Origin: Callipepla californica brunnescens
Lineage: Eukaryota; Chordata; Aves; Galliformes; Odontophoridae
NCBI GenBank assembly: GCA_023055505.1
Contig: JALIRH010000014.1
Span: 12,393,501 to 12,457,500, forward strand
DNA: 64,000 nt
Direction of reading: 5' to 3'
Shown: piece by piece, positions 23,093 through 34,237 of the stretch
How positions within the stretch are numbered: position 1 is the stretch's first letter
How the letters are laid out: each line of letters starts with the position of its first letter
Position numbers and translations under genes: made by a program
The notes under the pieces: generated by a model
What the model saw: only the letters and a program-made list of their open reading frames with translations
What the model was told of the DNA's origin: nothing
The model's database searches: none

Positions 23093-23540
23093 GCCCCGCT
23101 CCATGTGCAATGCCGCCGGGAGGGAGCGGGGGGGGGGGACACACAGAAGGGGCCCCCCCCTTCCCCCCTTCCCCCCTTTTCCCCCGGCTCCGTCCCCGTT
23201 TCGAAGCCGTCCCCGCTCCCCCCGCCGCCCGCAGCCCCCGCCCGAGCCGGGCCGGGTGGGATCGGTGCTGTTCGTTCGCTGTTGGAATAGCGGAGGAACC
23301 CCGACCGCGGCCGAGAGACTGCGTTGAAACTACCTAAGGTGCCTCCGGGACCGCGCCTGGGCCGGGCGTTCTACCTCAGCTCTGCATGACCACTTCCCGA
23401 GGGACCGGGCGCGACACAGCACGTATTTAAAATACAAACAAACGAACAAAAAAAAGACAAAACGAAACAAAAGAAAACAAACAAAAAAAAAGAATAATGA
23501 AAAAGGATGAATAACAATAAAGTTGAATCTTTATGCAAAA
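23093..23540 (+). other. HAND1: HAND1 3' UTR
   Basis: GC-rich at first, then A-rich from about 23430 with repeated AAAC and AAAG units. It ends at the poly(A) signal AATAAA at 23516-23521, giving a 3' UTR of about 440 bases. Cleavage is inferred 10-25 bases after the hexamer. Confidence 0.7.
23516..23521 (+). terminator. HAND1 polyadenylation signal AATAAA
   Basis: Canonical hexamer 424 bases after the HAND1 stop codon and the first one downstream on this strand. A G-run of 18 bases follows about 100 bases further on. Confidence 0.75.
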
Positions 23541-23623
23541 CCGCCTCGGCTCCGCCCGCTCCTCCTTCCCCGCCGGCTGCGGGAACGATGCTCCGATGGT
23601 TGGAAGGGGCAGAGGGGCACGGA

Positions 23624-23641
23624 GGGGGGGGGGGGGGGGGG
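23624..23641 (+). repeat. G18 homopolymer downstream of HAND1
   Basis: Eighteen consecutive G about 100 bases after the HAND1 poly(A) signal. It can form G-quadruplex structures and lies where polymerase pausing assists 3'-end formation. Confidence 0.85.
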
Positions 23642-24442
23642 ATAGGGGGCAATTTTTGCAGCCCCCTGCCCTGCAGCCCCCGGGGATGTGGGCTCGGGGT
23701 GCACAGCGGTCCCCTGCGGTCCCCGTTCCCCCCAGCGGGCATTTCCCCGCACAGCTTTGGGCCGGGCTGAGCCCCCCATCCGAGCTCGGGCACCCCGATG
23801 CTCGCAGGACCCCAAAGCAGCCCTGTCGGACGCGGCTCCTCGGGGCGCCCGGATCCGGGATGGGAACGCCGTCGGTTCATCGTACGGTTGATGCGAGGGA
23901 GCGCTTCATTCTCTAGTTCACTAACGATATATCAACAAGGACGCAGCACCAACGCGTGGCAGGCGTTCCTAACGGGATCGCTGCTTTAAGGACCGCGTTG
24001 GGCGTGTGGCCGGATCCGTGCTGCGGGTACGGGCAGGGAAGGAAAGCTCCGGGCTGTGCGGTGCAGCCCCGGCCCCTCCAACATCCCCACTGCGGGGAGC
24101 GCTCCGTGCCCGCCCGCTGCGCTGCTTTTCTATTGGGATCGTACACAGTTCCACGTACGGGGGGAACGGGGATGGGTGCCCCCATCCCAGCACATCGCTG
24201 GGAGCATCGCCTGCAGCCTGGGGACACTGCTGGCCTACCGAAAACCCCCGCTGCTGTGGGGTTGCGGTTGCGGCAGTGGGATGCCCAGCACGGCTGGCAC
24301 TGCCCCCATCCACCCCTCCACCACAGCCGGTGTTGGGTGCGCGGTGCCCACCGGCAGAGAGAGCGTGGGACATCAGTCCTGCGTGGATTGCCAAGTTCAA
24401 ACACTCTCTTGTTTCAACATCCACAAGGTTTCCAGCAAGGAC

Positions 24443-24466
24443 ATATATATATATATATATATATTT
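24443..24466. repeat. (AT)n microsatellite
   Basis: About eleven AT units in the HAND1-SAP30L convergent intergenic region. Confidence 0.9.
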
Positions 24467-24819
24467 TGGGAGATTAAGATCGTGAAAACGCAGCCCAGCA
24501 GCGGGCAGGCTGCTCCCACCTCAAGCATCCCTCCTTCCCACGCACAGACACGTAGAAAGAGGCAGCTCGGCCGTCAGCTTTGCACTTTTGGCCACCTGAG
24601 AGCACACCTCCGCCTCGACCCTGCCGTGAACCTGGACACAGCAGCTCCCTGCTCGGGCAGAAGTGAACGCCCCGGGGCAGTGCCCTACGTGCAGCAGTGC
24701 CTCTAGCAGAACAGGGGACACAGGGATGGGAGCTGGGCAGCAGGGATGTTGGCTCCTTCCCACCCCATCCCTGCACCTCTGGGGTTTGGAAGAGTCCTCT
24801 CATTCTTTTGCATACTTCT

Positions 24820-24975
24820 GCCGAGCCGAGACCCTGCTTCTTGTTGTTGTAGGTATTTATGGGCCTGTTTATCTGATCTCCAGGGAGCCCGCTCTTATCT
24901 GGGAAGCAGCGAGGGAAGGGTTACGCTGGACAGCTCAGTAGACAGTATGGAGCCAAATAAAATACCAATCTGACA
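24820..24975. promoter_or_regulatory. Candidate regulatory block, 1.3 kb downstream of HAND1
   Basis: Unique-looking sequence with two GATA sites on the minus strand, TTATCT (24869-24874) and CTTATCT (24894-24900), 25 bases apart. Weak evidence. Confidence 0.25.
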
Positions 24976-24979
24976 AAGG

Positions 24980-25008
24980 AAAAAAAAAAAAAGAGAGAGA
25001 GAGAGAGA
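24980..25008. repeat. A13 followed by (GA)n microsatellite
   Basis: An A run followed by eight or so GA units, about 1.5 kb downstream of HAND1. Confidence 0.85.
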
Positions 25009-25639
25009 AAGAAACACCCAACCCCAGCCCGGGCAGGAGCAAAAAGGGACCTGGAGCAAAACGGTGAGGTCAGAGAGTGCTGTGCACAGTGTGGGGTGGG
25101 GAGTGGCACCGATGCAGCAGCACAGCATGGGTAGATGTAGCAGAGGGTAGTGGCAGTGGGCTGGCACCCAGCTCAGTGCTGCTGCAGCACCCAATGAGAG
25201 CCACACAGGTACACAGGGCAGTGGAGCTGTCCTCTAAGAGCACTGACAAAGAAGGGCTTTTTAACACTCAGGGCTCTGGTGCCCTGCAACGCAGCAGAGC
25301 TGAGCTCCAGCCCCAGCAGCAGCCCAGCTCGAGCCCCCTCCCCCCCGAAGGTCACGGCCAGGGCCGGGGCAGATGTAGTGTTATGGGGTCGGTGAGGCAG
25401 GGCAGGGCTGGGGGCATCCCTGTGCCATGCAGCCCACACCCACCAGCACTGAGCCCTGGCCTCACTCTGCCCGCTGCAGGTTGGATGCAGCTCAGCTGGG
25501 ATGGGATGGGATATCCCCACGCAGGAGGGAACCCTATGGCAAGGGGAGGGTCCCCCCATCAGTGCCCCCTCCCCAGCCCGCACCCCAGTAATGACCTGCT
25601 CTTAAGGAAGCGCCTGACAGTTGTGGCCATTTAAGGTAG

Positions 25640-25830
25640 CCCCAGCCCCTCTCGGGAGGGGTAATTGGGTCATAATTTGTTTTCGGTGTCAAGATGGCGT
25701 CAAAGATAAGACAAAAATCTCCAGGTTTGGGGGCTAAAGAGACAGGAGAAATCCTGACCCGGGGCCGACCTCGGAGGAATGGCCACAAGCTCCGGTAAGG
25801 AAGATGGCAGGTGAGAGATTTACAGCCAGG
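25640..25830. promoter_or_regulatory. Candidate regulatory block with two AAGATGGC sites, 2.2 kb downstream of HAND1
   Basis: Contains CAAGATGGCGTC (YY1-like, 25690) and AGATAAG (GATA, 25704-25710) close together, a second AAGATGGC at 25801, and TAATTGG/CATAATTTG upstream. The YY1-like/GATA pairing within 25 bases is notable. Inference. Confidence 0.3.
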
Positions 25831-28800
25831 GCAGCTTTTTGATCCTCTCCCAACACTCAGAGCCACTGAGCCCCAAGTCAGACTGTCTCCTGCAAGGACT
25901 GCTCAGGTGGAAGGGTTCTGTCCGGAGCAGGGCCCCTCAGCTGTGACATTCCCAATGCTTCTCCTTGAATCTCTGTGCTTGTGGAGCCACGTGGCTGGGA
26001 GACCCACCTAAAGAGAAGGCGAGTTCCCAAACTGTAGCCGTAGGAACAACCTCCAAATGCAGGGTGACACTGCAGGCAGAAGGCAGATAGAGGCTCTTAC
26101 ATTTATTTATTCTTAAATAAATCCATATTCTCTGGCTTCGCACCCCCCTGGCAGTCCCTGCTTGGATCCACCAGCACTGTGATCTGCCCAGGCCGCATTT
26201 CCCCATGCAGCCAACAAGTGCTGGAAGAAAACCAAAAGCAATGCACCCTTCCCAAGAGCATCCTTGGCACAAATGCAGCCCCATACCCTACACATCTCCA
26301 GCACCAACCTGCATTGCTTCCCTCCACAAAGGGCCCACCTCCAGCTGGGGGAAGTGCACATTTTTACTGCTCTCACACGGCTCACGTGCTCAGGGTGGGG
26401 TGGGTACACGTGCTCACCATGGCTCTCTCTGCAGGAAGATCCCCTCCTTGTTCTGCAAGGAGCACTCCCCTCAGCAAGCATCCTTGCTTGTGAAGTTCCC
26501 TCTTTTCTCCCACCTCGTTCTTTCACGTGAGGAATTCAGGCCCTGACCACCCTGAAAGACTTTACAGTAACCAGAGAGCCAGGGGAATTTATGGCGTCAC
26601 CAGCAGCTGAAAGCTGAGGAATCGAGAGGAAAAAGGAATTTTTTTCCCCCTCAGTCTGCAGCTACCTTGACAAAAGTTCTCAAGGCCCATAGCTGAGCTG
26701 TGGGAGCAGCATGGTTGGAGTGCCTCGGCCAGGAGCTGCTCCCCAAAGCGAGGGGCTGGGCTGCATTTGGTGCTGAGCTGCTTCACAACGTGTGTCAAAC
26801 CGAAAGCTCCCTCAGCTGTTCACCTTCCCTGTTCCAAACGCTCCTGCATCCCAGCCCAGGTTTCTACATGAGGGCCAGGGCTTACAAGCAGTGAACAGTG
26901 GAAATTCCAGTGGGGGGAAAAAAGAAAAACAAAACCCCACACATTGCTTCTATTAGGAACAACAAGAACAAGAACCTGATGGGCACAGAGATCCTTCCAG
27001 GGCTGACCAGACTGAGGAGAGCAGAACAGCTCTCTTTGGGGTCAGATCTTGAATGGGCTGTTTCCCTGTGTCTCTATGCACTGGGGCTGGATGCGGTGCC
27101 TGCTGCCCTCAGCCTAACAAGGGGCTTGCAATTTGTCCAGCAAGCCCCAGACTGTGGGAATTGGGATGCTCAGTGCTGTCTGCCAGGCCATGGCTGCCAC
27201 TCTCCCCTGCTCAGCAGGCACAGGGATGGCCAAGGCCCGGACCATACACTTAGTGTTGTGAATGAGATCACTGCTGGATGGCAGGATACAACCCAGCTCC
27301 TCCCCTTTCCCATGAACAAGGGGGATGGTGTCAAGGCCAGGAAAAGACACTGCAGGCAATGCTCAAACACTCCTTGTGCTCAGTCTCCTCTGTGGCCACA
27401 GCTGGGGTTGGCAAGCTTGGTGATGCTGCCATCACTGTGCCCCCAGAACTCCTTGCTGCCCTGAGCTGTGGCAGGGGAGCATCCCTCCCTACTCAGTTCC
27501 TCCCTCCTTGCCTGTCTTGTGGCACTGCCTTTCCCTGCATGGGCAGCTGTGCTCCCACCTTGGTGCTCTCTGCTGAGGAAGCACATCCTGGAAAACACTC
27601 CAAAAACAATTAAGTAAAAGCATATTAGGGGGCTTTGAGGTACTTAGGAAAGAAACCAGTGCTGCTTGCAAGGATAAGAGGTGTGAAATTGGCTCCAACT
27701 CTTGGCAAAGTGAGACTGAACGCTGGCAGAGCCACGCAGTCGCCTCTTCTTGGATACAAGGGAAATAAAACAAAAAGGAAAAAGAAAAAAAAAGCAAACT
27801 CAAGGCCTGAGGCTCTCCCCTCCCCCTCAGCCTGCCCTGCTCAATCACATCTCAAAAACGTAAAACCATTAAACCCAGATTTGCATTTTTCCCCAGTCCT
27901 CTGTGCTGCCCTTTTCTGCTGAGGAGCAGAGAAGCAGAGCCTGGTTTCCATCAGCACGGAGGCTGTAGGAAGGCTCACGCAGACAGCCGGACGTGTTCAA
28001 TTTCAATCTCCAGCAGGAAAAATAAAAACCAATAATAAATAAATCAACAAACCAACGGCGTTGACGGTCTCCACATCCCCACTGAAGCATCACTCCACTT
28101 CGGCTGTCTGACAAACCCAGCCAGCTCCTGACCAGGAGCACCCTGGGGATGGGGAGCCAGCCCCAGCCCTCGGGCTCCCCGCAGCTGCCCGGCGCCCAGC
28201 ACGGCGAGCTAACACTGCCCTCGCACGGCCGCTGGGAGCAGAGGCGATGGGATGCTCTGGGCTGGGGAGGGGGCTCAGTCCGAAGGCTGCACGTTTTCTG
28301 GGTGTAAATACACGAAAAAGAGCCTGAGTGGATTCCTCCCTGGTTTGGAGCAGTGTTATCTAGCAGCCTGCACAAGTCGCAGGTTCATCAGCAGTTTGCT
28401 GTTGGAGTTCCCAGTATAGTCCACATGCTGAAGCTGTCCTCCCTCAGCCCTCCTGCCTCTCCCCTACCTGTGGTGGCAGAGCCCGCACTCACAGCTTTGG
28501 GAATGACACAGCTTTTCCCTTTCCATTGGGGTTTGCTGCCCTCATCCTTGCCAAAAGACCGTTCCCTGGAACCTCCTAAAAACACCAGGCAACATGCAGG
28601 TGATGTGCTGCCAGGTTCCTACTCCTGCTCCTTGTGCTGTGCTGCCATCTCACCTCTGGTCATGGCTTCTTCAACCCCAAGATCCTGATTCTTTCCCCAG
28701 GCTCCCAGAGGTCCCCAGAAGCAGGCAGGGAGGACACAAGGACGTTTCTGGATCAGTTCCTCCCAGCTCTCCACTGCACTTAGGTCTGCTTTTCGCTATT

Positions 28801-29296
28801 AGATTCAAACAATTACCGAGCGATGATTTTGCTGCACACCAACAGCGACATTCGACACAACAATGAAAAATTCAGGTAAAGTATTCTGAGTGTAAAGCTC
28901 TCAACATTCTACCATTCTTCTCTGTGATAGTCCAGGTGTCTGAAAAGCTGTGTGACAACCTCTCCCCCGGCTCAAAATCAAGGCCAAAACATACCTCGGA
29001 CAGTACCAGCAGATGTAGGGAATATCATGACAGGCTTCAGGAGGTCCCCAGGCCACAACTTCAGGCATAACTTACTTCCCATTAAAGCAAAACACGTGAG
29101 GTGTCTTTGCTTACAAAGGCTGGAATGAGGAGTGCTACAATCTGATTGAACACTGATGTTACACGTTGGTGTTGCTCTGGAGCAGCACCCACCACAGAAC
29201 AGCCATGCAAAGCAAAACAACGCTGGTTCTGGAGCTGAAAATGCTACGAGAAGAAAAACACAGGAGGGAAGGTAGGCCTCGTTGCTAGATAGATCA

Positions 29297-29302
29297 TTTA
29301 TT
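29297..29302 (-). terminator. Candidate distal SAP30L polyadenylation signal AATAAA
   Basis: Minus-strand AATAAA followed, in the direction of transcription, by a GTGTTTTTCTTCT-type GU/U-rich element within about 60 bases, a normal arrangement for a strong poly(A) site. Confidence 0.5.
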
Positions 29303-31323
29303 AAAGTGAAATTCAGCATTTTATCTTTGTCAGACAGTATAGATTTAAAGTCTTATACACAGTGGAAGCAGGACATTTCCTACACCTCAAAGAAACGAGT
29401 TCTACAGTTCCGCTATAAGTTACACTAAGTAGCTTCAACAATACACAGCTATATTACACAGTTAAAAATACAAGGTGTCCAGAACATTTGGCATCGTATC
29501 AGCACAACACGTGGGGGCCAGAAACAGAAGAGAGAACGCACTTTTTCCTCCCTCTCCCAGTCAGCCACCGGAAGGCTCCAAGCCATCCTGTGAGTTAGCT
29601 GCTGCTCACCTCCCTGCACCTCAGTGGTGGACCCAGCCCCTTTAGGACACAGCTGGGAGGTGCTGGGGACGTTCAGGATGGCCTGCAGAGATGCTTGTGA
29701 GGGAAGTTTTGGGTTTAAGGCAGGAGCCCCCCACTCCTCCCCACGCTTTCTTTAACCATTTCATGCATTTCAGACGGACGCGTTCACAGCCGAGTCAAAA
29801 ACACGAGATCAGGGACAGCTGTGAAGAGTGCAAGGAGTATCTTACACGGTAACAGTTCATTTGCACTTTGAAAGTGGAAAATGGGATCTCCTCTAACTTG
29901 GGTAAGCTAGAGATGGCTAAAGGACATCAGTGACAAGAGGAGTGAGGCATCAAGAACATTCCTTCACCTTTAGGACTCTCCAGTCGACGCTGTGGGCAGT
30001 GCAAGGACTCCTCCTGCTCGGGAGACCACCTTGTATTACCCACTGTTAAACCGTAGAAGCAAAGTGACGCTAGTGCTCCAGGGAAGTATAATGATCTGCC
30101 AATTTAAATAAACAGTCCTCCAGCAGACCATTTCTCTTCCCTCCAACTGCAGTTACTGCTGAAGATCTCCCATTGGTATTTACATTTGGCTCAACCAAAA
30201 GATGTAAAGTGCACGGCTCCCCTCTCCTCCCCCTCTCATAAAACATCCATTACTAGAGTTAACACACAGACTCTTCCCCTACCTTGCTAACTGTGGAAGC
30301 ATGTTTTGCTCGGCCTTTCCCTGGGCCGTGTCCTGTTTCTTGCTCTCCCTGCCATCGTGATGCACTCGAAAGCACGCGTTTACTGTGGATCGTTTTGGCT
30401 CGTGACTTCAAAGCCTCTCCTCCTGTGCATAAGATCAACTTTAAGATGTCAGACAACACGTTTAGCTCCAGCTCCGCACACCACGTATCTAGTGCTTTAC
30501 AGCCACACTTCTAAGGAAAACTGGGACAGCAGAGTATGGGGGACAAGCAGCACAAGCCTGTCCTCTCTGCTTTTCTCAGTCTGAACATCTAAAGTGCCTG
30601 GCAAAAGAAACATTAGCTTTTAATGTAATTGCATGCTTCAGGTTGATATGCAACGTTCTTTACGAGGCAACACTGCATTCTAACACAGCCTCCCTGGAAA
30701 TGCACGCACTTCTAAGCCACTGCATTGTTGCTGACTTTGCTCTTCACGTGTTTCAAACCCCCTCGAGTTGAGCTCAAGCCAATAATACCAGTAATTACTA
30801 CTTCTTCCCTCCAAGCGAGCAGAGGGTCAGCACACAGGATAAAATCACCTCTGGTAGAGATGTTTCTGTGTTACTTGGATTTCATGCTAATGGCTTTGGA
30901 TCTGATCAGAGGTTTAGTGAAGCTGATGCAATTCTTCAGTGAGGACTGAGTGAGGCTGTGTAACTGAGTTAGGCTTCGTAATGGCTGGAGGGCTTCAAAG
31001 ACAATTCCTCTGCCCCAGGGTGGACACCTCCTATGCAGGCTTGTAAGAAATAAGCTTCCATTATACCACAAATAGAAAAGGACATCTGGTCATCCTCCAT
31101 GCCCCAAGGCTTGTGCTCCATGGTTCAAAGCTAGACAGAATTTAAGGCCCAACTGTGAAAAGCAAAGTTTAAGAGGCAAAAAAAAAAACCCCACCAAGCA
31201 TCATACCAGCCAAAGCAATCTGGGTCTTCTACCTTTCCAACGAGTCTCATCTAAAAGTGCTAAGAAAATGTCCTACCTCATGGCTTCACAAGTGTGAGGT
31301 TCAAACACATTTACTTTGAAATT

Positions 31324-31345
31324 AAAAAAAAAAAAAAAAAAAAAA
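31324..31345. repeat. A22 homopolymer
   Basis: On the SAP30L sense strand this is a T22 run inside the predicted 3' UTR. No retroposon body is seen beside it, so it is treated as a simple repeat. Confidence 0.85.
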
Positions 31346-34108
31346 GAGTTGGAAAGTCTTTTTTAATTGGCATGCAGCATAAGGAATCAAATACACAGAA
31401 CAGTATTATACAGAATGACAATTGCATTGTTGCGTTTTCGGGTTCTTAGACACTAAATGCTTTTCAAGAATCACAGGCACCCTGAACATGGATATTGCTA
31501 CTGAATTGACATGTGATTTCAGTTCATAGCGTGGGAGCCATCAAGAGGCCAACCCCTCCAACAAGACATGGGCTTGCATTTGCTCAAGGCGCTTTGCTCT
31601 AGCTAGGCTGAGAACAAGGCAATAAGGCATTCGCAAGGATTTATAAGGCTATGGGGTCTGACGGCCAAAGATTCTTTTGGGGTTTGTTTTTTTTTCTTTG
31701 TTTCTTTTTTTTGGTATCCTGCCCCAAGCTTTCCACCTTATAAACAACTGCTAATGGCTGGTAAACATCACTTCATTATCACACATCATTAAGATTTTTT
31801 TTTCCCCCCCAAAAAAAGTATAATTGCTTTAAGAGCGAAACCGAGGATCACATTTTACATCAATTGATTATTTTCAGATAAAAATAAAGTCCCAGATACC
31901 ACCCCTGCACAAAGCATCCCAGTGAACACACCTGAACAGATGGAACCTGCCACCGTATTTCCTCAAAAAGAATCATTCTGCTGCTGGCTGCTAAAACACT
32001 CCAACAGATGTATTTACTCCTAGAAATAAAACAAAAAACCCCAAACAAACTCCCTTCTTCTTTACAATTTTGGTCTACGAGTTATGACGAGGCGTAACTC
32101 TCAACTCAGAAACTCATTTTCCCTTAGTAACGTCCTCTGACTACTTGAGCACTTTGAGTATTAACGTGCAGTCAGAGAAAACACCCTTCTAGCAATCTGT
32201 CCTGAATGAGAGAAGCCAGATCTTGTTGGCTGATGTGGGGATTGCTCCATCCTTCCAGTAAGGATCACTGTAAGTCGGACATCTTTAGACATTCACAAAA
32301 TCCCAGCACGTGATATGCTCTCCTCACTCTCTGAGGATCTCTCTTTTCTGATGCTCTTCAATTTCATACCAAACTGAACAAGGAAATGCTGAAACCACCA
32401 CGCTCCCAAACTTCACAAACGGGGCACGTACCATAACAGATTATTTCTGGCTGTGACACTGAACTGAAACACGCTGAGGTTCATTTAACATCTTCTTAGA
32501 CTGTCAGCACACAATTCAAAGCCAATGCGAACACCTTGCTTTCAATTGTGACTTGATTCTTTAAAGAGACCTTGGGAGAGCTTCACTCGTGCCTTACAGA
32601 ACAGCTGATGCAGCATCAAGCTGGGATTGTGGCCTGTGTGTTCAGCTCTTCAACAAAGCACCACCCAGGTTTGGATTCATAACATGCTAGCCAATGTTTT
32701 CAACTGTTGAGTTCAGCATTAAAGGCTTGTTGAGAATATATTCTCTGTGTGGAGTCTTGGCATCTCACGACAGAAAGGAGACGATGGTTAGGACAGCATG
32801 AAAACAGAGTGGTGTTTTAAATCAGGAGATCCCCTTGTATAGAATCTGAGGTCACTGGAGAGCAGACAGATGCAGCCAACAGTTTTGTTAGCTCCTTTAG
32901 CCAAAGTAACTACTGTGTTATCTATAAGGACACCTTGGCTTTAAATAACAAAGCCAAAGATGTTTCCTTCTACAGCACCATTTGTGAGCAGCAATCCACC
33001 CTCCTTGTCACAGAACTCTTAGGAGAGCTCACAAAAGGCAAAGCTTCGATACATTTGCTTGCTCACAGACACAGATGAAATGCACCACTCTCCAGCTAGC
33101 TCATCACCTTGGTGACTGCGCTACGCCCATGAGCTCAAGTCTGATTTACACTAAGCAGAACACACTAGCAGGTGTTCTGTGACACCTGCTAAAGACCAGT
33201 TTCAGTATAAAATCCACACTGCTTCTGCTTGATAATTGATCTGGCACAGAGATTTAGAGACAGACTTCTTAACCCACTGTTTCACCTACTGTCACTAAGC
33301 CCTGAATACAAGGGAAACACATAGGAATGAACTGAGAGAGCATTTTCTACCAACATGATCGATCCCAGCAAGTTTGCCTTGATACCACATTCTGAGGAGC
33401 TGCAGAAGTCCTTAAATGCTTACAACTAAGAAGTGAGCTCTTAAATAAAAGAAACTGGAAAAAAGTGATTCTAGAAAGTTGTTTGGCTTCCATTTTGGGG
33501 GGGAGAGAGGGGAAGATGGAAAAAAAAAAAATAATTTTCCAACCAGCTGAGCAGTCTGCTGAAGTAGATTTGGTGAGCTGGAGCATTCGTAGAAATTTGA
33601 GACTTAAAGCAGTGACTCAAGGCAAGACAGAGCACATGCATGTGGGGAGCAAGCTTCAGACAAACTGCTGACCCACGCTCCTTGACAACGCATTTTATTT
33701 CTGCTGCTATTCCAGTCCTGCATGAATGCACGGCGTTTGGTGAGACAGCCTGAATTCAGTGACCAAAATCCATCCGTGACCTAAATTGCACTGAGATGCA
33801 GGTTTCCAGAAACACTTTAAAACATTAAGTTAACAGGTCCCGCAGTTCTAAAAGCTCACTCTGCTTCCTTGTTATTCTCATTGCTTTATTCCAATGTAAT
33901 TTTTAAATGAGGATGAGAAGTCTTCACAAAAATGCTGTGCACATGTTCTCAAATATTCCTGATAAGAACTGCGTATGCTTTTCTGTCATCCAGGATTACT
34001 GCATTAAAAAAAAAAAATTACAATATACTTCAAAAGTTTTTATATATCTAAAAAGCACAATACCAGGTGTTCCTCCAAGGGCTCTCCTATGCCAAGTCTT
34101 GTTAGTCT

Positions 34109-34237
34109 TCATTCTAGTTGCTTGCTACTTTCTGATTTCTGGTCCAGCCTGCTCTTGTTGTTCTTCACCATGTAGATGAAATAAGCAAGAGTCTCTTTCT
34201 CATTCACAGGAATATTCCTGAAGTGCCGACTGACAGT
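34109..34237 (-). CDS. SAP30L: SAP30L coding exon 4 (C-terminus)
   Basis: 42 codons plus TGA (34111-34109) after acceptor TTCCAG, encoding [36 protein letters not shown] and SSKQLE. It completes the Sin3-binding domain. Confidence 0.95.
   Translation of the reverse strand, partial: TVSRHFRNIPVNEKETLAYFIYMVKNNKSRLDQKSESSKQLE

Larger units (their letters stand above)
21400..24200. other. CpG island covering the HAND1 promoter, both exons and 3' flank
   Basis: Dense CpG and very high G+C across about 2.8 kb centred on HAND1, compared with CpG-poor surroundings. Unmethylated islands spanning whole short genes are typical of Polycomb-regulated developmental factors. This also produces many spurious long open frames on both strands. 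Confidence 0.8.
23642..29279. other. Convergent intergenic region between HAND1 and SAP30L
   Basis: About 5.6 kb, no coding exon recognised and no CR1 copy. Contains simple repeats at 24443 and 24980 and two candidate regulatory blocks noted separately. Confidence 0.6.
29280..34108 (-). other. SAP30L: Probable SAP30L 3' UTR (about 4.8 kb)
   Basis: From the SAP30L stop to the poly(A) signal at 29302-29297 the DNA has no credible coding exon and no CR1 repeat, and it is A+T-richer than the left part of the window. On the minus strand it contains T-runs and AU-rich stretches as expected of a long vertebrate 3' UTR. Earlier hexamers, for example minus-strand AATAAA near 33690 and 33885, could give shorter forms. 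The extent is inferred from hexamers, without transcript evidence. Confidence 0.5.

Noticed and set aside
23533..24706. Several 100-216-codon frames just downstream of HAND1
   Set aside because: They come from CpG-island composition, the G18 run and the (AT)n repeat (Tyr-Ile runs). No recognisable domain or splice structure.
31324..31345. A22 run as the tail of a processed pseudogene or SINE
   Set aside because: No gene-like or SINE-like body and no target-site duplication are visible next to it.
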